Origin: an uncultured Rhodospirillaceae bacterium
GTDB lineage: Bacteria > Pseudomonadota > Alphaproteobacteria > Rhodospirillales > Casp-alpha2
NCBI GenBank assembly: GCA_913048145.1
Contig: CAJWVP010000132.1
Location: 1 to 7,843 of the forward strand
Direction: 5' to 3'
Length of the DNA stretch: 7,843 nucleotides
A program made the translations under genes and the position numbers. This document shows positions 1 through 6,517 of the stretch, one piece after another. The notes under the pieces are model-generated. The model made no database searches. It was not told where the DNA came from and saw nothing but the letters and a program-made list of their open reading frames with translations. Every line of letters begins with the position of its first letter. Positions within the stretch are counted from its first letter, which is position 1.

Positions 1-129
1 CGGCAGTCGCGTCGGCGCGTCATACACAACGAGACGTACGGTATTCGAACCGATGTCCACGACAGCCACCCGCCCCGGAGCGTCGGCCAAATTATCGACG
101 ATGGAAACCACAGCGGGGCCACGGGACAC
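1..129 (-). CDS. ppx: Ppx/GppA family exopolyphosphatase, N-terminal fragment (cut by window edge)
   Basis: The first 43 codons of a gene that continues beyond the left edge are visible. Residues 21-37 read VAVVDIGSNTVRLVVYD, which is the phosphate-1 (DxGSNT/S.RL) motif of the ASKHA-fold Ppx/GppA phosphatases. These enzymes remove terminal phosphate from polyphosphate (Ppx) or hydrolyse pppGpp (GppA). The start is a GTG at 129-127, chosen because an in-frame TGA lies two codons upstream and an AAGAGGA ribosome site sits 7 bases before it. Residues 1-20 form a short non-conserved lead before the domain. It is transcribed in the same direction as xerD but 134 bases away and has its own candidate promoter, so it is probably a separate unit. 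The family is clear; Ppx versus GppA cannot be decided from 43 residues, and the symbol reflects the usual alphaproteobacterial annotation. Confidence 0.85.
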   Translation of the reverse strand, partial: MSRGPAVVSIVDNLADAPGRVAVVDIGSNTVRLVVYDAPTRLP

Positions 130-171
130 GTTTCAATCCTCTTGAATTCGGTATGTCTCAAACCGATTAGG

Positions 172-200
172 ATCATAATGGCCGAACGGCTGAATGTCAT
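172..200 (-). promoter_or_regulatory. Candidate sigma-70 promoter for the Ppx/GppA gene
   Basis: On the minus strand an ATGACA (200-195, 5 of 6 to the TTGACA consensus) is followed after exactly 17 bases by TATGAT (177-172, 5 of 6 to TATAAT). Transcription would start near 165, giving a leader of about 36 bases before the GTG at 129. The spacer contains the inverted repeat GCCG-TT-CGGC (190-181), which could be an operator or chance. This is called from consensus match only. Confidence 0.5.
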
Positions 201-263
201 GACCAGGATCAATATTTAGACTGAAATGTGAACGCGCGAAAACGCGACCCATCTATCCGCAAA

Positions 264-1226
264 TTAAGGTTTCGTCGGGCAGGTCTTGGCCAGGGGATGA
301 GCTTGCGCGACTAAGCCCTTTAACCGCTCATCCAATACATGGGTATAAATCTGGGTCGTCGAGAGATCGGCATGACCGAGCATCTGCTGCAGCGTCCGGA
401 GATCAGCGCCGTGGGCCAGAAGATGAGAGGCGAACGAATGGCGCAGCACGTGGGGCGATACGCGCCGGAAGTCGAGACCTGCCTCAACAGCGAGCTCCGT
501 TAGACTCTGGTTGAACCAAACCCTTGTCAGGTGCCCTGACTTGCCGCGCGATGGAAACAAGAAGCCGGCGCCTAAGCCAGCTTGGCGCTTCGGGAAGAAA
601 CTCTCCCGAACGGGCAAATAGGCGGCAACAGCATCTATGGCTGGTTCGCTCAAGGGCACCATGCGTTCCTTATCGCCCTTGCCACGAAAGGTGAGCAACT
701 GCCAATCGCGGGAGAGCGCGGCCAAGGGCAGGCCCACCAACTCACTAACCCGCAGCCCGGCAGCATAGAGGATTTCCATCAACGCCGCGATCCGCAGGCC
801 ATCTGCTCCCGGGCGATTATGGGCCGCCGCCAACAACTGGTCGACCTGGGATTCGCTCAGGAACTTGGGTAGGGATTTTGCCAATTTCGGGCTATCCAAC
901 CCATTGGACGGATCGTCATCACGAACACGCTCGGCGTACAGGAACTGGTAGAAGCGACGAAGGGTTGAAAGGCGGCGTGCGGACGTGCTGGCGGCCATGC
1001 CTGCCTCCGAAAGCTCTTTGAGGTAACGACGTATTTGCTCGGTCTCAGCGCTCTCCAATGTGCGGCGGCGACGACTAAGGAATCTCTCAAAATGGGTCAG
1101 GTCGCGACCGTAGGATTCAACGGTATTTTGCGCAGCACCGCATTCCGCCGTCAGCATGTCGAGAAACATCTCGACAAATTGCGACCTTCTCTGCTGTCCT
1201 CCGGTCGTGCGCGGGTGTCGGCTCAT
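264..1226 (-). CDS. xerD: Tyrosine recombinase XerD
   Basis: This 320-residue tyrosine recombinase is the XerD partner of the XerC/XerD pair, which resolves chromosome dimers at dif during division under FtsK control. The N-terminal SAM-like core-binding domain spans about residues 15-105. The catalytic domain spans about 120-310. The full active-site set is present: R159 (AAGLRVSEL), K183 (RGKGDKER), H259 and R262 (SPHVLRHSF), H285 (LGHADLSTT) and nucleophile Y294 (TQIYTHV). XerD is preferred over XerC because of HLLAHGADLRTLQQMLGH and the tail RLKGLVAQAHPLA, which match the XerD pattern. Length is slightly above the usual 298-310, with a basic N-terminal extension. The ATG at 1226 overlaps the stop of the upstream gene as ATGA, with only a weak ribosome site, so translation is probably coupled to that gene. 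No convincing terminator follows the TAA at 264. XerC versus XerD is the main residual doubt. Confidence 0.93.
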   Translation of the reverse strand: MSRHPRTTGGQQRRSQFVEMFLDMLTAECGAAQNTVESYGRDLTHFERFLSRRRRTLESAETEQIRRYLKELSEAGMAASTSARRLSTLRRFYQFLYAERVRDDDPSNGLDSPKLAKSLPKFLSESQVDQLLAAAHNRPGADGLRIAALMEILYAAGLRVSELVGLPLAALSRDWQLLTFRGKGDKERMVPLSEPAIDAVAAYLPVRESFFPKRQAGLGAGFLFPSRGKSGHLTRVWFNQSLTELAVEAGLDFRRVSPHVLRHSFASHLLAHGADLRTLQQMLGHADLSTTQIYTHVLDERLKGLVAQAHPLAKTCPTKP

Positions 1227-3133
1227 AGTCCCGCGTTTACCGCAACCTCCATCGCCAGATTCCGGGCCTCCGCCACTAAGCCCGCCTGCTTAAGGCCATG
1301 CACGATCTCAGAAATGATAATCGGATTGAGATCGCCTAGCGACTGGTCTCCCATGATAACCAGCATCATTAGTATCCGTTCGCCAAGACGCGGCAATTTA
1401 TCGATTGACCTACCGCCGGACGGTGGTGCCAGGGTCTGGTTCGCGGCCATCGGTCCGGCAAACTTCTGAACTGGCTCAACGTCAGTAGCAGGGGTGTGCT
1501 GTACCGAGATCGCTTCACTGGCAGCTTGGGCACTGGGGTCAATCTTCTGATCATTCAACCACGTCATCCGTAGCCAAAGAACAGGGTCCGGCAAAGGCGT
1601 GGGTCGTTCACTACGATAAATCAGGGTCTCAAGGAGTTCTAGAGACACATCGCCCCCCAGTTGATGGAAAAGGCTTAGGTAGAGAATTTTCTGATCCGCT
1701 GACAGATTATCCAAAGGCGGCGGCTTGCGGTGCGTCTCATGGCCCACCTGCATCATTGCGCCAAGCGGGATCAAGCTCTGGTAAATGACGCTGGCATCCG
1801 AGGATATCGAAGCATTGCGTCGCGCCAACGCAAACCAGGCCGAGGCCAGTTCTTGCTGGCCTGTCAAGACCTGCATCCGAAAGGCCGCCGGCGCCACCCA
1901 AAGAAGATCATTCTCAGGCGTTAGGGTATTGACGACCGGTGCGAACAGGCGCGCCACGCCGCCCAGGCGTCCGGCCTCACTAGCGGATTCCATAATTCGC
2001 CCTAACGCCTCAGCCTTCGCCACCGGAATGTCTGACCGCGACGCTTCACCATAAAGCCAAGCCCGGCCCAGTGAACCCAAGACCTTATCCCTAACATCCG
2101 CATCTGCTGCCAATACGGCCGCCGGCAGTGCCGCCATATATCGTTTACGCAGGGCCACACCAGTCAGAAGTCCTTCCTCAGCAGCGATCTCAAGTGCGTC
2201 AAGGCGATTCGTCACGACAGGGTCCCTAGTAATCGTCATCAAGGCGGCCGGATACTGCCGCGCTGTAGCCATGGGTAAAGTTAGCTTTGCCGTTTGTAGC
2301 ATGGCCAAGTGCAGAAGGCTGATATTGTTGAACTCTTCGGGTAGCTTCGGCTCCCCGTTGATCATGCCCTCCGCCAAGGTTAGAAATGTAGGATCAGCGG
2401 TCTCATTCTCCTGAAAAAGCGCCAGTCCAAATTCGGCCTTAGAGGTCTCACTCGCTAAAATCTGACAGTAGATCAGGGCTTTCTGCCAGAAGGCTTCCTT
2501 TCGGCGGGTCACCTCGGTAGCCACCGTTTCGCAGGCCTTAACAACCTTGCCTGTGACAAGGTGTAATTTCACCTCCGGTGCAAGAAAAGCCGCTTCGCGG
2601 TTCTTCCTGGGAATGGCCTCCAATAACGCAAGGCCCGCCTTGTATTCGCCCATAGCCATCAAAACCTCTAGCCGAGCGGCTGTGAACGCTGTGCCCACCG
2701 CGCCTTTGGGTGGTGTCGCAGCACTTAGCAAGACCCGTCGCAGCAGTCCACGCATGACATGCGAGCGCACGCGTTCCGGATGTTCGGCCAACAGGCGCTT
2801 GATGAATACCAGTTGGCTGCCTTTCCACAGATTCGTACCGAACCCGCCTTGAGAATCGCTGAGTACACCCACGGCATCGACGTCAACAGCGTCCAGGCGA
2901 TTGATCTGGATACCGCTCAAGGACCTACCAACGGATCGCCCGCGGTAGCCGGCACTAGGCTGAGCATCCATTGCTGCTCTTTTCAGGGAGGGCTCAGAAG
3001 GTTTCAATTGTTTGGGTGTCGATAAGCTGGTGGACCCTCTCGTCTGACCAAGAGCCACCGGCGTCGCAACTCCGCTGACGAATGCAACCGCAATCGCGGC
3101 AACGGCAATCGTCTTAACGTGGGAAACGAACAT
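1223..3133 (-). CDS. Exported protein of unknown function, mostly helical, in the xerD unit
   Basis: I do not recognise a named family for this 636-residue protein. Residues 1-30 look like a Sec signal peptide: a short basic start (K7), a hydrophobic stretch TIAVAAIAVAFVSGVATPV and a plausible cleavage after ALG (residues 27-29), so the mature protein should be periplasmic. Residues 31-75 are low-complexity, basic and Ser/Pro-rich. About residues 100-460 are rich in Ala and Leu in amphipathic helices (for example LEVLMAMGEYKAGLALLEAIP), suggesting a TPR- or solenoid-like fold, though no clean TPR consensus is seen. A Pro/Ser/Thr-rich linker (about 533-575) precedes a C-terminal helical segment ending in GLKQAGLVAEARNLAMEVAVNAGL-type sequence (last about 25 residues). 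Only two cysteines occur (C201, C223). The ATG at 3133 is the only sensible start for the signal peptide; GAGAGGGA lies upstream inside the preceding small gene, which it overlaps by 20 bases. Its stop overlaps xerD as ATGA. A protein of this kind beside xerD and aroK is, from memory, common in Rhodospirillales; function is unknown. Confidence 0.85.
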   Translation of the reverse strand: MFVSHVKTIAVAAIAVAFVSGVATPVALGQTRGSTSLSTPKQLKPSEPSLKRAAMDAQPSAGYRGRSVGRSLSGIQINRLDAVDVDAVGVLSDSQGGFGTNLWKGSQLVFIKRLLAEHPERVRSHVMRGLLRRVLLSAATPPKGAVGTAFTAARLEVLMAMGEYKAGLALLEAIPRKNREAAFLAPEVKLHLVTGKVVKACETVATEVTRRKEAFWQKALIYCQILASETSKAEFGLALFQENETADPTFLTLAEGMINGEPKLPEEFNNISLLHLAMLQTAKLTLPMATARQYPAALMTITRDPVVTNRLDALEIAAEEGLLTGVALRKRYMAALPAAVLAADADVRDKVLGSLGRAWLYGEASRSDIPVAKAEALGRIMESASEAGRLGGVARLFAPVVNTLTPENDLLWVAPAAFRMQVLTGQQELASAWFALARRNASISSDASVIYQSLIPLGAMMQVGHETHRKPPPLDNLSADQKILYLSLFHQLGGDVSLELLETLIYRSERPTPLPDPVLWLRMTWLNDQKIDPSAQAASEAISVQHTPATDVEPVQKFAGPMAANQTLAPPSGGRSIDKLPRLGERILMMLVIMGDQSLGDLNPIIISEIVHGLKQAGLVAEARNLAMEVAVNAGL

Positions 3134-3254
3134 CGTTCAAATCCCTCTCAATGGTTTGGGTCGGCGCCGGAATTTTCCAGATCGCAAGGAATGTGCCGCC
3201 GCCAACTACCAGCAGGATCAAGAGAATAAATATTAATCGGGAGAAATTTTTCAT
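3114..3254 (-). CDS. Small single-pass membrane protein (46 residues), first gene of the xerD unit
   Basis: A short frame on the minus strand runs from ATG at 3254 to TAA at 3116-3114. It encodes a basic N-terminus (MKNFSR), a clear transmembrane helix (about residues 7-26, LIFILLILLVVGGGTFLAIW) and a polar tail beginning KIPAPTQTIERDL and ending NDVRFPR. The positive-inside rule predicts N-in, with the tail in the periplasm. The tail pattern (I-P-A-P-T, then V/I-E, ending D-x-R-F-P-R) resembles short conserved alphaproteobacterial proteins I remember but cannot check here. The next gene starts inside it (20-base overlap), and that gene's ribosome site GAGAGGGA lies in its coding sequence, which favours a real translated cistron. 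An in-frame TGA upstream limits the N-terminus; a TTG directly before the ATG is an alternative start. No strong ribosome site is close to the ATG (GAGGGG lies about 20 bases upstream), which is the main weakness. Function unknown. Confidence 0.78.
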   Translation of the reverse strand: MKNFSRLIFILLILLVVGGGTFLAIWKIPAPTQTIERDLNDVRFPR

Positions 3255-3295
3255 CAATGTTTTGCGGCGTGAGGCCCCTCAAAATATCCCTATCC

Positions 3296-3324
3296 TTGAC
3301 GGAAACGGAGTACGTGTATGTTAT
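3296..3324 (+). promoter_or_regulatory. Candidate promoter for aroK-aroB and downstream genes
   Basis: TTGACG (3296-3301, 5 of 6) is followed after 17 bases by TGTTAT (3319-3324, 4 of 6). The start would be near 3331, leaving a leader of roughly 127 bases before the aroK GTG. No riboswitch or attenuator is evident in that leader; the only structure noted is a 4-base hairpin GGCT/AGCC at 3388-3402. This is called from consensus only. Confidence 0.4.
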
Positions 3325-3325
3325 G

Positions 3326-3355
3326 CGAATAGATGGTTACTAAAAACTATGTCAA
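3326..3355 (-). promoter_or_regulatory. Candidate promoter for the small membrane protein / exported protein / xerD unit
   Basis: On the minus strand a perfect TTGACA (3355-3350) is followed after 18 bases by TATTCG (3331-3326). The -10 is weak (it matches only the first three positions of TATAAT), so the call rests mainly on the perfect -35 and the location. Transcription would start near 3319, about 65 bases before the ATG at 3254. Its -10 lies immediately beside that of the opposing aroK promoter candidate. Confidence 0.35.
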
Positions 3356-3457
3356 TATTTCGGCGCCGATTCATTCGCCATATTACCGGCTTCGCTCGAG
3401 CCTTTCAACGAGGGCCCGACACGAACCCGCACCTTTTGTGTTGTCCGGAGTGAACCG

Positions 3458-4006
3458 GTGACAAACGATAAAAAAGTTCTTGTCTTCATCGGATTGATGG
3501 GGTCGGGCAAGACCAGCATCGGACAGAAACTGGCCGAGCACTTGAACATGGAATTCGTCGACGCCGACGAGGAGATCGTTAAGGCCGCTGGATGCTCCAT
3601 TCCCGATATATTCGAGATTTATGGCGAACCGGCGTTCCGCGACGTCGAGGAGCGCGTGATCAAAAGACTGCTGACTGAAGGCCGCCGGATCCTCGCCACC
3701 GGCGGAGGTGCTTATATGAACCCACAAATCCGCAACGCCATCGCCCAGCACGGTTATTGTATCTGGTTGAAGGCATCCCTCGATATACTTGTTGAGCGTA
3801 CCGCCAAGCGCACCGGACGTCCGCTGCTCAAAATTGGTGAGCCGCGCGAGATTCTCCGAGACCTCATGGACAAGCGCTACCCCGTTTATGCCCAGGCGGA
3901 CTTAACTGTTGAGACGGGGGCGGAGAGCATAAATGAGACCCTGCGCACAATTCTTGATACCTTGAGTCACCAAACACCAATGATCGGAGATTCCAACGAT
4001 GAATAA
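3458..4006 (+). CDS. aroK: Shikimate kinase
   Basis: This 182-residue cytoplasmic enzyme transfers phosphate from ATP to the 3-hydroxyl of shikimate, the fifth step of the shikimate pathway. Walker A is GLMGSGKT at residues 12-19. The shikimate-binding set is present: D35 and D37 (VDADEE), R61 (AFRDVEERV), the GGG loop at 82-84 (ATGGGA) and R140 (DKRYPVYAQAD). The lid motif is KRTGRPLL at 117-124. Length fits AroK/AroL, with about 10 extra residues at the C-terminus where the frame runs into aroB. The GTG start at 3458 is set by CCGGAG (3445-3450) 7 bases upstream and by good alignment of the Walker A position; a GTG at 3450 is out of frame. The last 8 bases overlap the aroB start, indicating one operon. 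Nothing is missing or odd; paralogue choice (AroK rather than AroL) follows from its place next to aroB. Confidence 0.96.
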   Translation: MTNDKKVLVFIGLMGSGKTSIGQKLAEHLNMEFVDADEEIVKAAGCSIPDIFEIYGEPAFRDVEERVIKRLLTEGRRILATGGGAYMNPQIRNAIAQHGYCIWLKASLDILVERTAKRTGRPLLKIGEPREILRDLMDKRYPVYAQADLTVETGAESINETLRTILDTLSHQTPMIGDSNDE

Positions 4007-5123
4007 CGGCCCCGCCACGACCTTGGTGACAGTGGACTTGGGCGAACGGTCCTACAACATTGTCATCGGCGCCGGTCTGATTGCGCGCGCCGGTGACTTC
4101 CTGGCCGAGGTAGCACCCGCGCGCCGCGTGATCATCGTAACCGATGAAAATGTTGCATCCCACTGGTTGGAGACGTTGGAGACGGCACTCACCGTGGCCA
4201 ACTATCAGATTCTCACTCGGATTATAACGCCCGGCGAGCAGACCAAATCCTTGGATCAGATCGATGCATTGACCGACTGGATGCTAGAGAGCGGTGTCGA
4301 TCGCAAAACCACAATTATCGCGCTTGGCGGTGGGGTCATCGGTGACCTTGCCGGATTCGCGGCAGCAATCACCCTGCGCGGATTGCCGTTCGTTCAGATC
4401 CCCACGACGCTGTTGGCCCAAGTCGACAGCTCCGTCGGCGGAAAGACGGCGGTGGACACCCGCCATGGCAAGAACCTGATCGGCGCCTTTTATCAGCCGC
4501 GCCTAGTGTTGGCCGACACCGACACGTTGAGCACCCTCCCCGCACGCCAAGTTGCCGCCGGTTACGCGGAAGTCGTCAAATACGGTCTAATCAACGACCT
4601 CGGCTTCTTCGAATGGTGTGAAGCCAACGGTCATGCGATCCTTGACGGTGATGCGGCGGCGGCCCGCCATGCGGTTGAAATGTCATGCCGCGCGAAAGCC
4701 GCCATCGTCGCCCAGGATGAGCATGAAAGAGACACGCGCGCTTTGTTGAACTTGGGCCACACCTTCGGCCACGCTTTCGAGGCGGAAGCCGGCTTTGATG
4801 ATCTTCTCTTGCATGGTGAAGGCGTTGCCTTCGGTACAATTTGTGCCTTTGAGCTTTCGCATCGGTTGGAGCTATGTTCTGGCCAGGAAGCTGAACGCGT
4901 GCGTTCCCATTTCACCGAAGTCGGATTGCCGACCAACATCGAAGGCATCGCTAAACGCCATTGGACACCCGATGTAATCCTGGCCCACATGAGCAAGGAC
5001 AAGAAAACCGAGGGCGGCAATCTGACCTTCATCCTGGCACGCGGCATCGGCCAAGCGTACATAGACCGTGATGTACCCATCGATACCTTGCGGGCGTTTT
5101 TATCGGATATACTACCCTCGTGA
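3999..5123 (+). CDS. aroB: 3-dehydroquinate synthase
   Basis: This 374-residue NAD- and divalent-metal-dependent cytoplasmic enzyme converts DAHP to 3-dehydroquinate, the second shikimate-pathway step. The N-terminal nucleotide-binding part includes PGEQTKS (78-84) and ALGGGVIGDLAGFAA (108-122). The active-site core includes the IPTTLLAQVDSSVGGKTAVD stretch (134-153) and GKNLIGAFYQP (157-167). Metal ligands can be placed at E191 (AEVVKYGLI), H254 (LNLGHTFGHAFE) and H272 (LHGEGVAFG) by comparison with the known fungal AroB domain. Length is typical. The ATG at 3999 is preceded by GGAGA (3986-3990) at 8 bases and lies inside the end of aroK (ATGAATAA), so the two are co-translated. The TGA at 5121-5123 is followed after 35 bases by the next gene in the same direction. 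Confidence 0.97.
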   Translation: MNNGPATTLVTVDLGERSYNIVIGAGLIARAGDFLAEVAPARRVIIVTDENVASHWLETLETALTVANYQILTRIITPGEQTKSLDQIDALTDWMLESGVDRKTTIIALGGGVIGDLAGFAAAITLRGLPFVQIPTTLLAQVDSSVGGKTAVDTRHGKNLIGAFYQPRLVLADTDTLSTLPARQVAAGYAEVVKYGLINDLGFFEWCEANGHAILDGDAAAARHAVEMSCRAKAAIVAQDEHERDTRALLNLGHTFGHAFEAEAGFDDLLLHGEGVAFGTICAFELSHRLELCSGQEAERVRSHFTEVGLPTNIEGIAKRHWTPDVILAHMSKDKKTEGGNLTFILARGIGQAYIDRDVPIDTLRAFLSDILPS

Positions 5124-5158
5124 AACCATAACCATCCCCTGAGACATGGAGCGAACTC

Positions 5159-6427
5159 ATGTTAGCAACTTTGGCGGCCATCGCCTTTTTGCTTCTACTG
5201 TCGGCTTTTTTTTCCGGATCGGAGACCGCGCTGACCGCGGCCTCACGGCCGTTAATGCACCAACTGGAGCACGACGGAGACCGCAAGGCGGCCTTGGTCA
5301 ACCGGCTACGCGACGATCAGGAAAGCCTGATCGGCGCCATTCTGTTGGGCAATAATCTGGTCAACATTTTAGCCTCTGCCCTGGCCACTGGTGTATTGAT
5401 CTCGCTGTTCGGACAGGCTGGCATCGCCTATGCGGCAGTCGGCATGACCCTCTTAGTGCTGATCTTCGCTGAAATCCTACCGAAGACCTTCGCGCTACGC
5501 ACGGCCGACCGCACAGCTCCAGCTATTGCACCGCTGGTAAATGTCGTAGTCGCCCTACTGTCGCCCTTCACCAAGACGATCGCCGTACTTATCCAAGGCA
5601 CCCTCAGCCTGATCGGTGTGCGCTCACAATACGCCAATGGCAGCTCCACAGAAGCCGAGCTTCTGGGCGCCATCGCTCTTCACGATGGAACGGAGACGGC
5701 GGTCAAACACGAGCGCGCAATGCTGCGCAGCGTCCTGGATCTCGATGACGTGCAGGTCTCGGAGATCATGACCCACCGTAAGGACGTGGTAGCCCTGGAC
5801 GCAGACCAACCGGTAAAGGCCCTTTTCCAGGTAGTGGTGGACAGCCCATATACTCGAATCCCCATTTGGCGGGAAAACACCGATGAGATCATCGGCGTGG
5901 TCCACGCCAAGGCCCTATTGCGTAATTTGTGGGCCCAAGACGGCAACGCCAGCGCCGTGGACATCATGACGGAAATTTCCGACCCGTGGTTTATTCCCGA
6001 GCAAACACTACTCTTAGACCAGTTGGAGGCCTTTCGTGAACGGCGCGAACACTTTGCCCTGGTGGTTGACGAATACGGCAGTTTCCTTGGTGTCGTCACC
6101 TTAGAGGACATCCTTGAGGAGATCGTCGGCGAGATCGACGACGAACTCGACGTGGCCGCAGCCGAAATCGACCACGCGGCGGATGGCAGCTTCATCGTCG
6201 AGGGCAAGGCGACCATTCGTGATTTGAACCGCGAACACGAATGGCGACTGCCGGACGAGGAAGCTGCCACACTAGCTGGCCTGGTCTTGCACGAGGCACG
6301 GCGTATTCCCGACGTCGGCCAGTCCTTTATCTTCCATGGGTTCCGTTTCGATATCCTGGAACGCCAACGCCACCAGATCACCCGGGTCCGGATCACGCCG
6401 CCAGTTGGGGATATGAACGGCGAATAA
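5159..6427 (+). CDS. CNNM/CorB-like (HlyC/CorC family) membrane protein with CBS pair
   Basis: This 422-residue inner-membrane protein belongs to the CNNM family implicated in Mg2+/Co2+ efflux or homeostasis. The DUF21 (CNNM transmembrane) domain spans about residues 1-155, with hydrophobic segments near 2-17, 61-84, 90-109 and 124-150. It carries the family hallmarks LSAFFSGSETALTAASR (14-30), IGAILLGNNLVNILASALATG (58-78) and AEILPKT (104-110). A CBS pair follows: the first from IMTHRKDVVALD (203-214) to IIGVVHAKALLR, the second from IMTEISDPWFIPE (269-281) to VTLEDILEEIVGEIDDE (313-329). The CorC_HlyC cap domain spans about 342-413 (DGSFIVEGKATIRDLN to ITRVRITP). It resembles E. coli CorB (YfjD) in length and layout, unlike the shorter soluble CorC. 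The ATG at 5159 has GGAG (5148-5151) 7 bases upstream. It lies 35 bases after aroB, so is probably in the same operon. Transported ion not established from sequence. Confidence 0.93.
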   Translation: MLATLAAIAFLLLLSAFFSGSETALTAASRPLMHQLEHDGDRKAALVNRLRDDQESLIGAILLGNNLVNILASALATGVLISLFGQAGIAYAAVGMTLLVLIFAEILPKTFALRTADRTAPAIAPLVNVVVALLSPFTKTIAVLIQGTLSLIGVRSQYANGSSTEAELLGAIALHDGTETAVKHERAMLRSVLDLDDVQVSEIMTHRKDVVALDADQPVKALFQVVVDSPYTRIPIWRENTDEIIGVVHAKALLRNLWAQDGNASAVDIMTEISDPWFIPEQTLLLDQLEAFRERREHFALVVDEYGSFLGVVTLEDILEEIVGEIDDELDVAAAEIDHAADGSFIVEGKATIRDLNREHEWRLPDEEAATLAGLVLHEARRIPDVGQSFIFHGFRFDILERQRHQITRVRITPPVGDMNGE

Positions 6428-6517
6428 GCTACTGGGTTTTCTCTTCCCTGCCTCACAGACCTAACTTAAACTGATTTCAGGTCGGTTCGAACAGCGTGAA
6501 CCGGAGGGTTCGGGGAA
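6428..6517. other. Gap between CorB-like and CBS genes, with a short inverted repeat
   Basis: These 90 bases contain GACCT (6458-6462) and its complement AGGTC (6479-6483), with a nested CTGA-TT-TCAG (6471-6480). No T-run follows, so this is not a standard terminator, and I see no convincing -35/-10 pair. It could be a weak mRNA hairpin or an operator, or chance. Confidence 0.2.

Noticed and set aside
241..263. Possible terminator after xerD (CGCG-TTTT-CGCG, minus strand)
   Set aside because: The stem is only four bases and is not followed by a T-run, so termination cannot be supported.
582..872. Plus-strand open frame inside xerD
   Set aside because: It is antisense to the catalytic domain of XerD, with no ribosome site or family features.
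3162..3368. Repeated palindrome CGGCGCCG at 3162-3169 and 3361-3368
   Set aside because: The core GGCGCC also occurs inside coding sequence (for example near 4070 and 4483) and is expected by chance in GC-rich DNA; one of the two copies lies within the small gene.
3151..3453. Plus-strand open frame of 100 codons upstream of aroK
   Set aside because: It lies opposite the small membrane protein and across the promoter region, has no ribosome site and shows no recognisable composition or motif. The minus-strand 46-residue frame explains the DNA better.
4631..5080. Minus-strand open frame of 149 codons inside aroB
   Set aside because: It is a shadow of aroB on the opposite strand; composition is unlike a real protein.
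5680..6456. Minus-strand open frame of 258 codons
   Set aside because: It lies antisense to the well-supported CNNM/CorB-like gene; the Ser/Arg-rich translation is typical of an antisense shadow.
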